DNA from: an uncultured Chitinophagaceae bacterium
GTDB lineage: Bacteria; Bacteroidota; Bacteroidia; Chitinophagales; Chitinophagaceae
Assembly: GCA_903881425.1 (NCBI GenBank)
Contig: CAIRTF010000012.1
Coordinates: 1-41,744 of the forward strand
Direction of reading: 5' to 3'
Length of the DNA: 41,744 nt
Shown in pieces: positions 24,915 through 33,924 of the stretch. The notes under the pieces are model-generated. The model was not told the DNA's origin and made no database searches. It saw nothing but the letters and a program-made list of their open reading frames with translations. Position 1 is the first letter of the stretch; every line of letters begins with the position of its first letter. Position numbers and translations under genes: made by a program.

Positions 24915-25437
24915 TCTTTTAAAAAATATTATCCGCTTTATTTTATTTATACTGGTACAGGTGTTTGTATTAGATAAAGTACCGCCGTTACATCAATTCA
25001 TTGTACCATATTTATATTTCTTATTCATCATTTGGTTACCATTTAATATCGGCAGAGTTGGCTTAATGATTATTGCATTTTTATTAGGCATTACATTAGA
25101 TTATTTTACCGGCACACCCGGATTACATGCAGCACCTTGTGTGTTAATCGCATTTATTCGCCCATTCTTATTAAGTTTATTGATACCGCAAGAAACTACC
25201 GAACAGAGTTATGCCGAACCTTCTATCAAAAGCATGGGTGGTGCACCTTATAGTTTATATGTAGCTTTGCTCACCTTCATTCATCATTTTTATTTGGTAT
25301 TAATTGAATGGATGCAGTTTGGCAGCTTCACTTATTTCATCGGGAAGGTATTGGGAACAACGGCCATTAGTTTATTACTTATTTTTATCACAGAACTCAT
25401 CTTTTTTCGAAAAGCCAAGTTTCGCAGTAATGCATAA
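24907..25437 (+). CDS. mreD: Rod shape-determining protein MreD
   Basis: The product has 176 residues with five or six hydrophobic segments. It begins MSSLLKNIIRFILFILVQVF and includes the LDKVPPLHQFIVPYLYFLFI segment and LLGITLDYFTGTPGLHAAPC, which are characteristic of Bacteroidota MreD. It has no soluble domain. MreD is the integral membrane partner of MreC in the elongation complex. The start codon overlaps the end of mreC. The 121 bp before mrdA contain no clear hairpin. Confidence 0.9.
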   Translation: MSSLLKNIIRFILFILVQVFVLDKVPPLHQFIVPYLYFLFIIWLPFNIGRVGLMIIAFLLGITLDYFTGTPGLHAAPCVLIAFIRPFLLSLLIPQETTEQSYAEPSIKSMGGAPYSLYVALLTFIHHFYLVLIEWMQFGSFTYFIGKVLGTTAISLLLIFITELIFFRKAKFRSNA

Positions 25438-25558
25438 TATTATCATTTGCACATGACTGAATAACTTTTTTCAAAACATTATTGTTACATCGAATAAGTA
25501 TCAGCAATTTTGTAGAGTATCATATCCATCAACACAGATTTTATTTCTTACCTAATTT

Positions 25559-27646
25559 ATGTCGGCAAACAACCAAAACAGAAGCAGGGTTATTCAAATT
25601 ATTTTTGCTTCCGTTTTTATCATCATTACTGCACAGTTAATTCATTTGCAAATATTTTCTTCCAAATACAAGCTGGCTGCAGAGAATAATGCCATCTACA
25701 GAAAAATTGTTTACCCTGACAGAGGAATAATCTTTGACAGAAAAAGAAAAGCCTTGCTTCAAAATACTATTTCTTACGATTTAGTAGTAACACCTGTAGA
25801 ATCAAAAGGAACGGATACCTTATCGCTTTGTAATTTATTAGGCATTGATACAGTAGAGTATAAAAGAAGAATGAAAGATATCATCTTTAAAAATACTTCT
25901 GTCCGCCCCAGTATTTTTGAGCCTTTGCTTTCGCAAGAAATGTATGCAAGGTTTTATGAAAACATGTACAAGTTTCCCGGATTTATTTTAAGCGAAAGAA
26001 AAGCCAGAACCTATCCTTACAATATTGGTGCAAACTTATTGGGCTATATTGATGAAGTTGATACGGGATTTTTAAGAAGGCATAAAGATGAAGGATATGA
26101 AATGGGCGATTATGCAGGCAGAGCCGGATTAGAACGCACTTATGAAAAAGTATTGATGGGACAACGTGGTGTAAAGCGTTTTATTAAAGATAATAAAAGC
26201 AGAATTCAAGGTGCATATGAGAACGGCGTATTTGATACATCGGCTATTGCAGGAAAAAATTTATTTACAGGTATTGATGTTGAATTACAAAAATTAGGCG
26301 AAGAATTAATGACCAACAAAGTGGGAGCCATTGTTGCCATTGATCCTAAAACAGGCAGTGTATTATGTATGGTAAGTGCACCCACATACGACCCCAATTA
26401 TTTAACAGGCAATCAAAAATCAAAGCATTATGCTGATCTGGTGTTTGATCCAAGATTGCCTTTTAATAACAGAGCCATAGGTAATATGTATTCTCCGGGT
26501 TCAACTTTCAAAACAGTATCAGGTATTATTGGTTTAACCGAAGGCGTAATTACAGAAAGAACAACCGTCAATTGCCCCGGCTATTTTGAAGGATGCGGAA
26601 CAGGTAAACCAAAATGTTTGGATAAAGGAACTTTTAATTTTAAAGAAGCTATAGCACATAGCGATAATACATATTTCTCAACAGTATATAAAAGAATATT
26701 GGATCAACCAAGATATGATGGAGCAGATAGCGCATTAACTGTTTTCAATTCTTATGCATCTACTTTTGGTTTAGGAAGAAAATTAGGCATCGATCTTCCT
26801 ACTGAACAAAAAGGAAATCTTCCCTCCTCTTCTTTTTACAGAAAAAGATATAAAGGAAATTTTTATTCTTGTAATATTATCTCCAATGCCATTGGTCAGG
26901 GTGAAGTGCAAACCACTTTATTACAATTGGCAAATGTAATGACCATTATTGCTAATAAAGGTTGGTATTATACTCCGCATATTGTTGATTCGATAGATGG
27001 TGGAGATGAATATCATTTGTTAGATACTTTTAAAATAAAACATTTTACAGATAAAAGAATTCCCGATTCGATCTTTGATGCAGTACAAGATGGCATGCAA
27101 GCTGTTGTAGAGTATGGAACTGCTGTTAGATCAAGAATACCCGGGATAGTAATGTGCGGAAAAACAGGAACAGTTGAAAACACTGATCATGGAGTAAAAC
27201 AACAAGATCATTCTTTTTTTGGTGCTTTCGCGCCGAGAGATAACCCTAAAATTGCTATTGCTGTTATTTGTGAAAATGCAGGACAGGGTGCATGGGCTGC
27301 AGCACCTATTGCCAGTTTACTGGTTGAAAAATATTTACGAGACTCGATTGTTGGCAATGAAAGAAAAGCAATGTATGAAGAATTTAAAAACAAAAATCTC
27401 ATTCCTAAACTTATGAGATTACAAATGGCAAAAAGAGATTCTTTAAAACAAATAAAAGATAATCAATTATTACTTCAACAAAGAATAAATAAAGAATCTA
27501 ATGATTCAATTGATGAAGAAAATACAGATCCTGAAATAAAAACCAATACACCCAAAAAAAATAATGCCCCGTCACCTAAAACCAAAAATGTTGTTGCCGC
27601 AGTTTTAGTGAATGATGAAAAAAAATATAAAAAGTATAACCGATAA
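25559..27646 (+). CDS. mrdA: Penicillin-binding protein 2 (elongation transpeptidase)
   Basis: The product has 695 residues. It has one N-terminal membrane anchor (about 11-31), a PBP dimerisation domain including YPDRGIIFDRKRK, and a transpeptidase domain with the active-site S-x-x-K as STFK (Ser315, Lys318), SDN (368-370) and KTG (535-537). The order and the position after mreD identify PBP2/MrdA, the D,D-transpeptidase that crosslinks new lateral-wall peptidoglycan. Compared with E. coli PBP2 the C-terminus carries an extra hydrophilic tail of about 90 residues rich in Lys, Asn and Glu after the catalytic domain. RodA follows 7 bp after the stop. Confidence 0.95.
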   Translation: MSANNQNRSRVIQIIFASVFIIITAQLIHLQIFSSKYKLAAENNAIYRKIVYPDRGIIFDRKRKALLQNTISYDLVVTPVESKGTDTLSLCNLLGIDTVEYKRRMKDIIFKNTSVRPSIFEPLLSQEMYARFYENMYKFPGFILSERKARTYPYNIGANLLGYIDEVDTGFLRRHKDEGYEMGDYAGRAGLERTYEKVLMGQRGVKRFIKDNKSRIQGAYENGVFDTSAIAGKNLFTGIDVELQKLGEELMTNKVGAIVAIDPKTGSVLCMVSAPTYDPNYLTGNQKSKHYADLVFDPRLPFNNRAIGNMYSPGSTFKTVSGIIGLTEGVITERTTVNCPGYFEGCGTGKPKCLDKGTFNFKEAIAHSDNTYFSTVYKRILDQPRYDGADSALTVFNSYASTFGLGRKLGIDLPTEQKGNLPSSSFYRKRYKGNFYSCNIISNAIGQGEVQTTLLQLANVMTIIANKGWYYTPHIVDSIDGGDEYHLLDTFKIKHFTDKRIPDSIFDAVQDGMQAVVEYGTAVRSRIPGIVMCGKTGTVENTDHGVKQQDHSFFGAFAPRDNPKIAIAVICENAGQGAWAAAPIASLLVEKYLRDSIVGNERKAMYEEFKNKNLIPKLMRLQMAKRDSLKQIKDNQLLLQQRINKESNDSIDEENTDPEIKTNTPKKNNAPSPKTKNVVAAVLVNDEKKYKKYNR

Positions 27647-27653
27647 TACATTC

Positions 27654-28994
27654 ATGAGCAAACGAATAAATAGTAATATATCTCAGGGCATTGACTGGAC
27701 AATGATTTGGTTATATGCAGTGCTGGTTTGTATTGGCATCATGTGCATATTTATGGTTGAATACAGACCGGGGGCAGATTGGCTCGCTTCATTTCTTGGC
27801 GGGAAAACCAATTACAGCAAGCAACTAATATTTGCAGGTGTTTGTGCTATCACTGCAACATTTATTTTATTGACAGATAGCAAACTCTTTACTGCATTCG
27901 CCAACATCCTATATGCTTTTGGTATTGTATTAATGCTTGCCACATTTGTAATTGGTAAAAGTATCAATGGTTCTAAAAGTTGGATACCATTAGGTGGTGG
28001 TTTTAATTTACAACCTGCTGAATTGTGTAAGATATTCACTGCATTGGCATTGGCAAAATTCTTATCCCGACAAGAAACTGATTTTACAAAACTTAAATCA
28101 CAGATCATTGGAATTTCAATGGCACTTGCGCCGGCCGTATTATCACACTTTCAACATGAAGATGGATTGGCACTTGCTTACCTTTCTTTTTTTCTGATGT
28201 TATATAGAGAAGGCTTACCTCCTCAAATATTGATTATCGGTGCATCTGTTGGTGTATTAGCAATTGCATCATTAGTAGTTGAACCTAAAATATTAACCAT
28301 TGCATTAACCGTTATTGCGATTGTTCTTTTATTTCTTCTTAAAAAACAATTGAAAAGAAATAAAAGAATTATTACTGTTATCATTGGTGTATGGCTTATC
28401 TGCGTTGGGTTTCAAAGAGTAGCTGTTCCTTTCATTTTTAATAATGTATTCGAATGCTATCAAAGCACTCGTATTTATAGCATGATGGGAAAAGATTACG
28501 ACTGTAATTTGAACAGACATAAAAGTAAATCGGCAGATAAGCCTGTAAAAAAACCGGATGATTATAATGTTAGACAAAGTAAAATTGCCATTGGCTCCGG
28601 TGGCATTACCGGTGCAGGATTTTTAAAAGGCACACAAACAAGAGGTAAATATGTTCCCGAACAACATACCGATTTTATTTTTACTTCACTTGGCGAAGCA
28701 TTTGGTTTTACCGGTTGTTTTATTTTTTTAGCTCTTTATTTGTTCTTGTTATACCGAATCATTCGAATAGCAGAAAGGCAGCGAAGTACTTTCAGCAGAG
28801 TGTATGCATACAGTGTTGCCAGTATCATTTTCTTTCATATAACCGTAAATGTTTGTATGACGATAGGTTTATTTCCTATCATCGGCATACCATTGCCATT
28901 GATCAGTTATGGCGGTTCATCATTACTGACATTTACTATTTTAATTTTTATTTTGATCAGATTGGATGCGGATAGGCAAATGGTCTTGCGCTAA
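27654..28994 (+). CDS. rodA: Peptidoglycan glycosyltransferase RodA (SEDS family)
   Basis: The ATG at 27654 (MSKRINSNISQGIDWTMIWL) lies 7 bp after mrdA. An in-frame ATG at 27612 would overlap mrdA by 35 bp and is less likely. The product has 446 residues, longer than E. coli RodA (370), mainly because of an inserted hydrophilic loop around MGKDYDCNLNRHKSKSADK. SEDS hallmarks include GSKSWIPLGGGFNLQPAELCK, FQHEDGLALAY (catalytic Asp), KIAIGSGGITGAGFLKGTQ, the PEQHTDFIFTSLGEAFGF block and IGIPLPLISYGGSS. RodA polymerises lipid II into glycan chains and works with PBP2. Confidence 0.94.
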   Translation: MSKRINSNISQGIDWTMIWLYAVLVCIGIMCIFMVEYRPGADWLASFLGGKTNYSKQLIFAGVCAITATFILLTDSKLFTAFANILYAFGIVLMLATFVIGKSINGSKSWIPLGGGFNLQPAELCKIFTALALAKFLSRQETDFTKLKSQIIGISMALAPAVLSHFQHEDGLALAYLSFFLMLYREGLPPQILIIGASVGVLAIASLVVEPKILTIALTVIAIVLLFLLKKQLKRNKRIITVIIGVWLICVGFQRVAVPFIFNNVFECYQSTRIYSMMGKDYDCNLNRHKSKSADKPVKKPDDYNVRQSKIAIGSGGITGAGFLKGTQTRGKYVPEQHTDFIFTSLGEAFGFTGCFIFLALYLFLLYRIIRIAERQRSTFSRVYAYSVASIIFFHITVNVCMTIGLFPIIGIPLPLISYGGSSLLTFTILIFILIRLDADRQMVLR

Positions 28995-29003
28995 ATTATT
29001 TTT

Positions 29004-29756
29004 ATGAAAATCATTCCATTATCAGAAGGCTCTTTTACTATCGATCAAACGAAAATATTTGTTCCCTTCAATCATACCAAAGATGAATTACAACATCGCA
29101 CAACAGGAAGTTTATTAGTCGAAGTGCAACCCTTTGTAATTATTACTTCAAAAGATATTTTATTGATTGATACAGGACTTGGTTTTAGCAAAAACAATCA
29201 ATTACAAATTCATTCGAATTTAAAAGCTAACGGGATTGAACCCGAACAAATCACAAAAGTGTTAATGAGCCATTTGCATAAAGATCATGCAGGTGGAATT
29301 AGCAAAAGAGATTCTTTCGGCAATTATCAATTAGCATTTTGTAATGCTGTTTATTATGTGCAGGAAAAAGAATTTCAATTTGCACTCGAAAAAGGTTTCC
29401 CATCTTACATGACTGAAGAAATTGAAGTCCTGCAAAATAATTCGCAGGTAAAATTTTTAAATGGTGACGGAATGATCGATGATTATATTCAATATCACGT
29501 AACCTCTGCGCACAGTCCGTTTCATCAAGTATTTTGGATAAAAGAAAATGAAGATGTTTTGTTTTTTGGTGGAGATGATGCACCTCAACTGCAACAAATG
29601 AAAAGCAAGTTTGTAGCAAAGTATGATTATGATGGAAAAAAATGTATGCAATTAAGACAAGCCTGGTGGCAACAAGCTCAGGAAGAAGGATGGACTTTTT
29701 TATTTTATCATGACATTAAATCGCCAATATTTTGTTTCCATAAAAAAGCCTCTTAA
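29004..29756 (+). CDS. MBL-fold metallo-hydrolase
   Basis: The product has 250 residues with no signal peptide, so it is cytoplasmic. The metal site motif H-x-H-x-D-H reads SHLHKDHAGG (His90, His92, Asp94, His95), with DILLIDTGLGF before it and later TSAHSPFHQV and LFFGGDDAP as further ligand regions. The fold is shared by lactonases, glyoxalase II, ribonucleases and others, and the substrate cannot be assigned. The topology is closest to the AttM/quorum-quenching and YtnP-type hydrolases, with low certainty. It starts 9 bp after rodA, so it may be co-transcribed with the wall cluster, though no functional link is known. Confidence 0.85.
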   Translation: MKIIPLSEGSFTIDQTKIFVPFNHTKDELQHRTTGSLLVEVQPFVIITSKDILLIDTGLGFSKNNQLQIHSNLKANGIEPEQITKVLMSHLHKDHAGGISKRDSFGNYQLAFCNAVYYVQEKEFQFALEKGFPSYMTEEIEVLQNNSQVKFLNGDGMIDDYIQYHVTSAHSPFHQVFWIKENEDVLFFGGDDAPQLQQMKSKFVAKYDYDGKKCMQLRQAWWQQAQEEGWTFLFYHDIKSPIFCFHKKAS

Positions 29757-29765
29757 AAAGAGGCT
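29742..29765 (-). terminator. Terminator of the ECF sigma operon (convergent with the MBL gene)
   Basis: AGCCTCTT (29747-29754) and AAGAGGCT (29758-29765) form a perfect 8-bp stem with a 3-nt loop. On the minus strand six T follow. It lies 5 bp past the stop of the Spy-like gene and overlaps the stop of the MBL gene, so it may end transcripts from both directions. Confidence 0.75.
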
Positions 29766-29770
29766 GGTAT

Positions 29771-30193
29771 TTATGGTTTATTTATTTTCTTTAATTGTCT
29801 ATTCTCCATTTCATTTCTTCGCATCTGTCTTTTTTGCATTTCCTGTCTTAATGTTTGGTTGAAATCTCTTTCTGTATTAAACACTTTGTTACCCCGCTGA
29901 TCTCCTAATGTCTTTTTAAATTCCGGTTCATACTTTTTTTTGACAGCTAAAACAGCTTCATCTAATGCTAATTGATTGTCCTTATTAGTTTGTCGTGCCG
30001 TTTTTAATTCATTAACATAATTAAAATATAAAGGCCAAAATTTTTGCGTCTCTTCTGTTGTGATATTCAATTGCTTGGTAAAATAAGCAATCTTCAATCC
30101 TTGCACATTTGCCATCACATTATCCGGTGGTGGTTGCTGAGCAAAAGAAACAGTTACTATACAAAAAGTTAATATGGAAAATATTTTCTTCAT
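29771..30193 (-). CDS. Secreted Spy/CpxP-like small protein of the sigma operon
   Basis: The product has 140 residues with a signal peptide (MKKIFSILTFCIVTVSFAQQ). The mature part is helical and charged, with LKIAYFTKQLNITTEETQKF followed by WPLYFNYVNELK. That pattern is seen in many Bacteroidota periplasmic proteins related to the LTxxQ Spy/CpxP group. The C-terminus is rich in Arg, Gln, Met and Asn. Spy-like proteins act as periplasmic chaperones or stress sensors; that role here is inferred. It lies 7 bp after the anti-sigma-like gene and is the last gene of the operon. Confidence 0.75.
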   Translation of the reverse strand: MKKIFSILTFCIVTVSFAQQPPPDNVMANVQGLKIAYFTKQLNITTEETQKFWPLYFNYVNELKTARQTNKDNQLALDEAVLAVKKKYEPEFKKTLGDQRGNKVFNTERDFNQTLRQEMQKRQMRRNEMENRQLKKINKP

Positions 30194-30200
30194 AAATTAT

Positions 30201-30920
30201 TTAACTGCCTTGTTTACTATGTTGATGATTTTCTCCATTCTCATTCAAATACTGTTGCAATTCTTCATCACTGATGGATTGCAAGTGCTCATCCAGTTCA
30301 GGTAATTTGCTGCTGCCATTCAATTCTGCTTCATCTCCAAAAGTAACTGTATGTACATTATTGTCAATATAATTCTGTAATTCATCATCACTTATTTTAT
30401 TTACTTCATTAGAAAAATCGTAAGAAGATTTTTTATCAGTAAATAAAAATGCACTGCTTACCAAAATACCTGCTACCATAGCTACAGCTGCATAATTCAA
30501 CCACTTTCTCGCAATAGTGAAAGATACAACTTTCGCGTTTTGCTTTTTTTGTTTTACAACATCAGCTCTTAAATGCTCAAAATAATTTTCAGGAACAGCA
30601 TAAATATTTTTCTTGCTGATAATATTCAAAATTGGCGCAATATCTTCTAATTCACTATAGATCTCACTTTTTTGCTGTGCTTTAACTTTTTCAAAAACAG
30701 TATTGGCAAAATGATCAAAATAGCCCTCCGGTATTTTAAAAGAATTTGTTTTACCGCCAAATTGAAGGTTTTCAGTTTGAATGAAATTCAATAGCTGAAC
30801 CGGCAATTCCTCAAAATAATGGACAGTCACAGCATATAAATTATCATTGCCGATACCGATTAAAAAAGGGCTCACACCTTTTAACTCACTCAATATTTCC
30901 TCTTTTTGTGCCATTTTCAC
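30201..30920 (-). CDS. Membrane protein with repeated YF and ISD-EL motifs, probable anti-sigma factor
   Basis: The product has 239 residues (or 237 from the second ATG at 30914). One membrane helix lies at about 141-161 (LNYAAVAMVAGILVSSAFLF). The cytoplasmic half shows three related units ending VTVHYFEEL (32-39), IPEGYFDHF (63-71) and VPENYFEHL (109-117). The C-terminal half has two copies of ISD-x-EL (ISDDELQNYID at 176, ISDEELQQYLN at 216). It has no zinc-finger anti-sigma motif. Position between an ECF sigma gene and a secreted protein gene, with a single-pass topology, supports an anti-sigma role. This is a context inference; the family is not one I can name. Confidence 0.7.
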   Translation of the reverse strand: MKMAQKEEILSELKGVSPFLIGIGNDNLYAVTVHYFEELPVQLLNFIQTENLQFGGKTNSFKIPEGYFDHFANTVFEKVKAQQKSEIYSELEDIAPILNIISKKNIYAVPENYFEHLRADVVKQKKQNAKVVSFTIARKWLNYAAVAMVAGILVSSAFLFTDKKSSYDFSNEVNKISDDELQNYIDNNVHTVTFGDEAELNGSSKLPELDEHLQSISDEELQQYLNENGENHQHSKQGS

Positions 30921-30949
30921 AACATATGACTATGTCTTATGAACAATGT

Positions 30950-31495
30950 TTAATGATTTTTAATAAATTCTTCAATTTTCTTTGCTGCGTGATGATAGCT
31001 GGCCTTTAAAGCCCCCTCGCTTGTATCCAAAACTCTGCTCATTTCTTCGTATGGCATTTCATCATAATATCGAAGATTGAATACTATTTTTTGTTTTTCC
31101 GGTAGCTGCTGAATAGCCAATTGCAGTTTCCATTCTAATCTGTTGGCATCAAAATTATCATCGGCCTTTACTTTATTGCTCAATCCTTCTTCAATATCAC
31201 TTAAACTAACAGCAGCTTTTCTTTTTTGCTGTTCTAAAAAAGTAAGACATTCATTTGTTGCTATTCGATACAACCAAGTATACAACTGACTATCCTCTCT
31301 AAAATTTTCCAGTCCATTCCAAACTTTGATAAATACATTTTGCAACACATCATTGGCATCATCATGATCAACGACCATTCTACGAACATGCCAATATAAT
31401 TTCTCCTGATACTTTTTTATAATAACAGTAAAAGCACGTTCTTTTAATTGCGGTTGTTTAAATTCAAACAACAATTCTTTATCATCGGGATACAT
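30950..31495 (-). CDS. ECF-type RNA polymerase sigma factor
   Basis: The product has 181 residues. Region 2 is visible as HDDANDVLQNVFIKVWNGLE followed by NFREDSQLYTWLYRIATNEC, and region 4 as LPEKQKIVFNLRYYDEMPYE followed by EMSRVLDTSEGALKASYHHA. It lacks regions 1.1 and 3, as ECF factors do. It starts an operon of sigma, membrane anti-sigma-like protein and Spy-like protein, a layout common in Bacteroidota for envelope-stress or nutrient-signal control. Autoregulation is likely but no upstream copy of a self-promoter can be proven by eye. Confidence 0.93.
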   Translation of the reverse strand: MYPDDKELLFEFKQPQLKERAFTVIIKKYQEKLYWHVRRMVVDHDDANDVLQNVFIKVWNGLENFREDSQLYTWLYRIATNECLTFLEQQKRKAAVSLSDIEEGLSNKVKADDNFDANRLEWKLQLAIQQLPEKQKIVFNLRYYDEMPYEEMSRVLDTSEGALKASYHHAAKKIEEFIKNH

Positions 31496-31580
31496 GCAGC
31501 AGGCAGATTTTCAATAAAATTATGGGTTTGATGAATATAAAACAGAAAGGTTTAATTAATTCACTGCTTAATCTGTTAAT

Positions 31581-32192
31581 TTATTTTTTGATATCAGGTA
31601 CATTGTCTTTCCAATTCCATAAATGTAAACAAGCATAAGTTCTGTAAGGGCTCCATTTTTGAGAGATGCTCAACATTTTTTCTTTCAATTGCTTTTTATC
31701 AGTTTCATGTAATTTGTACAATTTCACCATTGCATTCTTAATGCCAAGATCATCAACAGCAAAAATATCTTCTCTGCCCAAAGTAAACATCAATAACATT
31801 TCAACCGTCCATTTACCCACTCCTTTAATTTGAGTAAGCAATTCAATCACTTCTTCATTCTTCATAGCCAATAATTTTTTATCGGTGATTGTATGATCGA
31901 TACAAAACTGCGCTACATTTTTTACATAACTCACTTTAGCATTAGATAATCCGATAGCACGTAATGATTCGAAAGATGTATCCAACACCTGTTGTGGCCT
32001 GGGTTCTTTGCCTTTATATAAAGTGAGAAATCTTTTAAATATAACTGCTGCAACTCTTGTACTTAATTGCTGGCTCATGATGCTCGCCATTAAACGCACT
32101 GAAATATTCGGATGCAATTTTAAACTATGCACTTCTGCTCCTAATATTTTAGCAAGCTTTTTATCTTTTTGCAAGTGCGTGATGTATTCCAT
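31581..32192 (-). CDS. DNA-3-methyladenine glycosylase II-like HhH-GPD protein (AlkA family)
   Basis: The product has 203 residues. The helix-hairpin-helix reads LLTQIKGVGKWTVEML and is followed by FAVDDLGI, placing the catalytic Asp at 147 or 148. LMASIMSQQLSTRVA is the typical HhH-GPD opening block. There are no Fe-S cysteines, which separates it from Nth and MutY. It excises alkylated purines in base-excision repair. The length is short for E. coli AlkA (282) and lacks its N-terminal domain, matching the compact Bacillus/archaeal type. The ATG at 32190-32192 gives MEYITHLQKDKKLAKILG. Confidence 0.9.
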   Translation of the reverse strand: MEYITHLQKDKKLAKILGAEVHSLKLHPNISVRLMASIMSQQLSTRVAAVIFKRFLTLYKGKEPRPQQVLDTSFESLRAIGLSNAKVSYVKNVAQFCIDHTITDKKLLAMKNEEVIELLTQIKGVGKWTVEMLLMFTLGREDIFAVDDLGIKNAMVKLYKLHETDKKQLKEKMLSISQKWSPYRTYACLHLWNWKDNVPDIKK

Positions 32193-32268
32193 GTATCGAA
32201 TGTAATTGTATTTTTAATTGAATAAACAGTTCATCGCAATTCATCTTATCTTTAATCAAACATTTTAT

Positions 32269-32691
32269 ATGAAACAATATTTATCTATTGCTTTTTTAAT
32301 TTTCTGTTTTCATTCATTCGCTCAAACAAAAGATGAAGTTGCTATTAAAAAAGTAATGAATGATCAAGTAATTGCCTGGAATAAAGGCAATGTTGAAGAA
32401 TTCATGAAAGGTTATTGGAATAATGACAGCATTATTTTTATGGGAAAAGACGGGCCGAATTATGGCTATACCACAACACTGAACAATTATAAAAAAGGAT
32501 ACCCGGATACCGCTGCCATGGGCAAATTGAGTTTTACTTTTGATCTGATGAAAAAGCTATCTGCCGATTATTATTTTATTGTTGGTAAATATTATTTGAA
32601 AAGAAGTATTGGCGATGCCAAAGGTGTATTCACGCTGCTGTTAAGAAAAATAAATGGTGAATGGAAAATAGTGGTAGATCATACCAGCTAA
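32269..32691 (+). CDS. Secreted NTF2-like (DUF4440/SnoaL-type) protein
   Basis: The ATG at 32269 starts a clear signal peptide (MKQYLSIAFLIFCFHSFAQ); an in-frame ATG at 32218 adds an unlikely extension. The product has 140 residues. The mature domain has VAIKKVMNDQVIAWNKGNVE followed by EFMKGYWNNDSIIF, then a beta-rich part ending LLLRKINGEWKIVVDHTS. This is the helix-then-beta cone order of the NTF2-like superfamily, close to DUF4440. The function is not predictable; such domains bind small ligands or act as small enzymes. The SPFH gene begins 62 bp after it on the same strand. Confidence 0.8.
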   Translation: MKQYLSIAFLIFCFHSFAQTKDEVAIKKVMNDQVIAWNKGNVEEFMKGYWNNDSIIFMGKDGPNYGYTTTLNNYKKGYPDTAAMGKLSFTFDLMKKLSADYYFIVGKYYLKRSIGDAKGVFTLLLRKINGEWKIVVDHTS

Positions 32692-32753
32692 TACCATCCA
32701 TTTATTTATATCTATCTTCATCTCCTTATCAAACAATTAAAATCATCCAACAT

Positions 32754-33662
32754 ATGGTACTCATTATTCTTGGCATCATTATTTTCATTGCTGCCTTTTC
32801 TTTAAAAAAATTAAATCACCCCTTACCGCAATATGCTAATGTTGTTCGCAGCATTGGATTAGGTGTAATTGTATTGGGTTTTATTACTTCCTGTATCAAA
32901 CAAATTGACGCCGGACAAATTGGTGTAAAATCTTTATTTGGAAAAGTACAAGATGATGTATTGAGCAGCGGTTTAAATATTGTAAACCCATTGGTAGATG
33001 TAAAATCAATCGATGTTAGAACTCAAAATTATACCATGAGTGGTGTTCACAATGAAGGTGATATCGCAGGTGATGATGCAATTCGTGTGTTAACTGCTGA
33101 TGGATTGGAAGTGGTGATTGACTTAACTGTTTTATATCGTGTACAATCTGCAGAAGCACCAAGAATTGTAAGAGAAATTGGATTAGATTTTAAGAATGTA
33201 ATCGTTCGCCCTATTACCAGAACAAAGATCAGAGATAACGCTGTTTACTATACTGCTGTTGATTTGTATTCAACTAAAAGAGATGAATTTCAATCAAGAA
33301 TATTTAAAACCATCGAACAAAATTTAAAAGAGCGTGGATTGGTTTTAGAGCAATTATTGGTTCGCAACATTACTTTGCCTGCCACAGTAAAAGCATCTAT
33401 CGAAGAAAAAATAAAAGCTGAACAGGAAGCGCAAAAAATGGAATTTGTTTTGCAGAAAGAAAAACAAGAAGCAGAGCGTAAAAGAGTGGAAGCACAAGGT
33501 ATTGCAGATTATCAAAAGATTATCAGCTCCGGATTGGGTGACAAACAATTGCAATACGAAAATTTACAAGTCATGAAAGGTTTAATTACTTCACCCAATG
33601 CAAAAGTGATTATTATGAGCGGTAGTAAAACACCGGTGATATTAGATAGCAAAGGCAATTAA
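32754..33662 (+). CDS. SPFH/prohibitin family membrane protein
   Basis: The ATG at 32754 gives 302 residues; the in-frame upstream start at 32661 overlaps the NTF2-like gene. It has two hydrophobic stretches at 1-16 and about 33-50, then the SPFH core (IDAGQIGVKSLFGKVQDDVL, SIDVRTQNYTM, VLTADGLEVVIDLTVLYRV) and a charged helical tail (SIEEKIKAEQEAQKMEFVLQ and on). The family forms ring-like oligomers on membranes and influences protease or lipid organisation; prohibitin-type members associate with FtsH. No NfeD or FtsH partner is nearby. Confidence 0.88.
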   Translation: MVLIILGIIIFIAAFSLKKLNHPLPQYANVVRSIGLGVIVLGFITSCIKQIDAGQIGVKSLFGKVQDDVLSSGLNIVNPLVDVKSIDVRTQNYTMSGVHNEGDIAGDDAIRVLTADGLEVVIDLTVLYRVQSAEAPRIVREIGLDFKNVIVRPITRTKIRDNAVYYTAVDLYSTKRDEFQSRIFKTIEQNLKERGLVLEQLLVRNITLPATVKASIEEKIKAEQEAQKMEFVLQKEKQEAERKRVEAQGIADYQKIISSGLGDKQLQYENLQVMKGLITSPNAKVIIMSGSKTPVILDSKGN

Positions 33663-33665
33663 AAA

Positions 33666-33896
33666 TCATCGCGGAATATTCAAAGGCTTGCTCCATAAGC
33701 GTATCACCCACCATAAAAACAAGAGCAGGCTTATGATGAACCAGCAATAGAAAATTATATTACTTGTTGTAATGTGATCGTGAATAAATGCATAATCATA
33801 CATGATACCAATGGTTGAATTAACAGCCATCCACAATAGTCCAACAGATAATGTTGTAACGATACGTCTTAAATATGCTGCTACTTCAGGTTCCAC
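33666..33896 (-). CDS. Small two-helix membrane protein
   Basis: The product has 76 residues with hydrophobic helices at about 12-32 and 46-66 (NIIFYCWFIISLLLFLWWVI). It begins MEPEVAAYLRRIVTTLSVGL and ends with a basic tail. No signal peptide or catalytic motif is visible and I do not recognise a family. The stop lies 3 bp from the end of the convergent SPFH gene. It starts 28 bp downstream of the M23 peptidase gene on the same strand, so the two may be co-transcribed. Confidence 0.65.
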   Translation of the reverse strand: MEPEVAAYLRRIVTTLSVGLLWMAVNSTIGIMYDYAFIHDHITTSNIIFYCWFIISLLLFLWWVIRLWSKPLNIPR

Positions 33897-33924
33897 AAAG
33901 AAAAATTTATTACTTTAATAAAGA

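Noticed and set aside
32661-32753. Upstream start of the SPFH gene
   Set aside because: The extension overlaps the NTF2-like gene and is not conserved in SPFH proteins; the ATG at 32754 begins the membrane helix directly.
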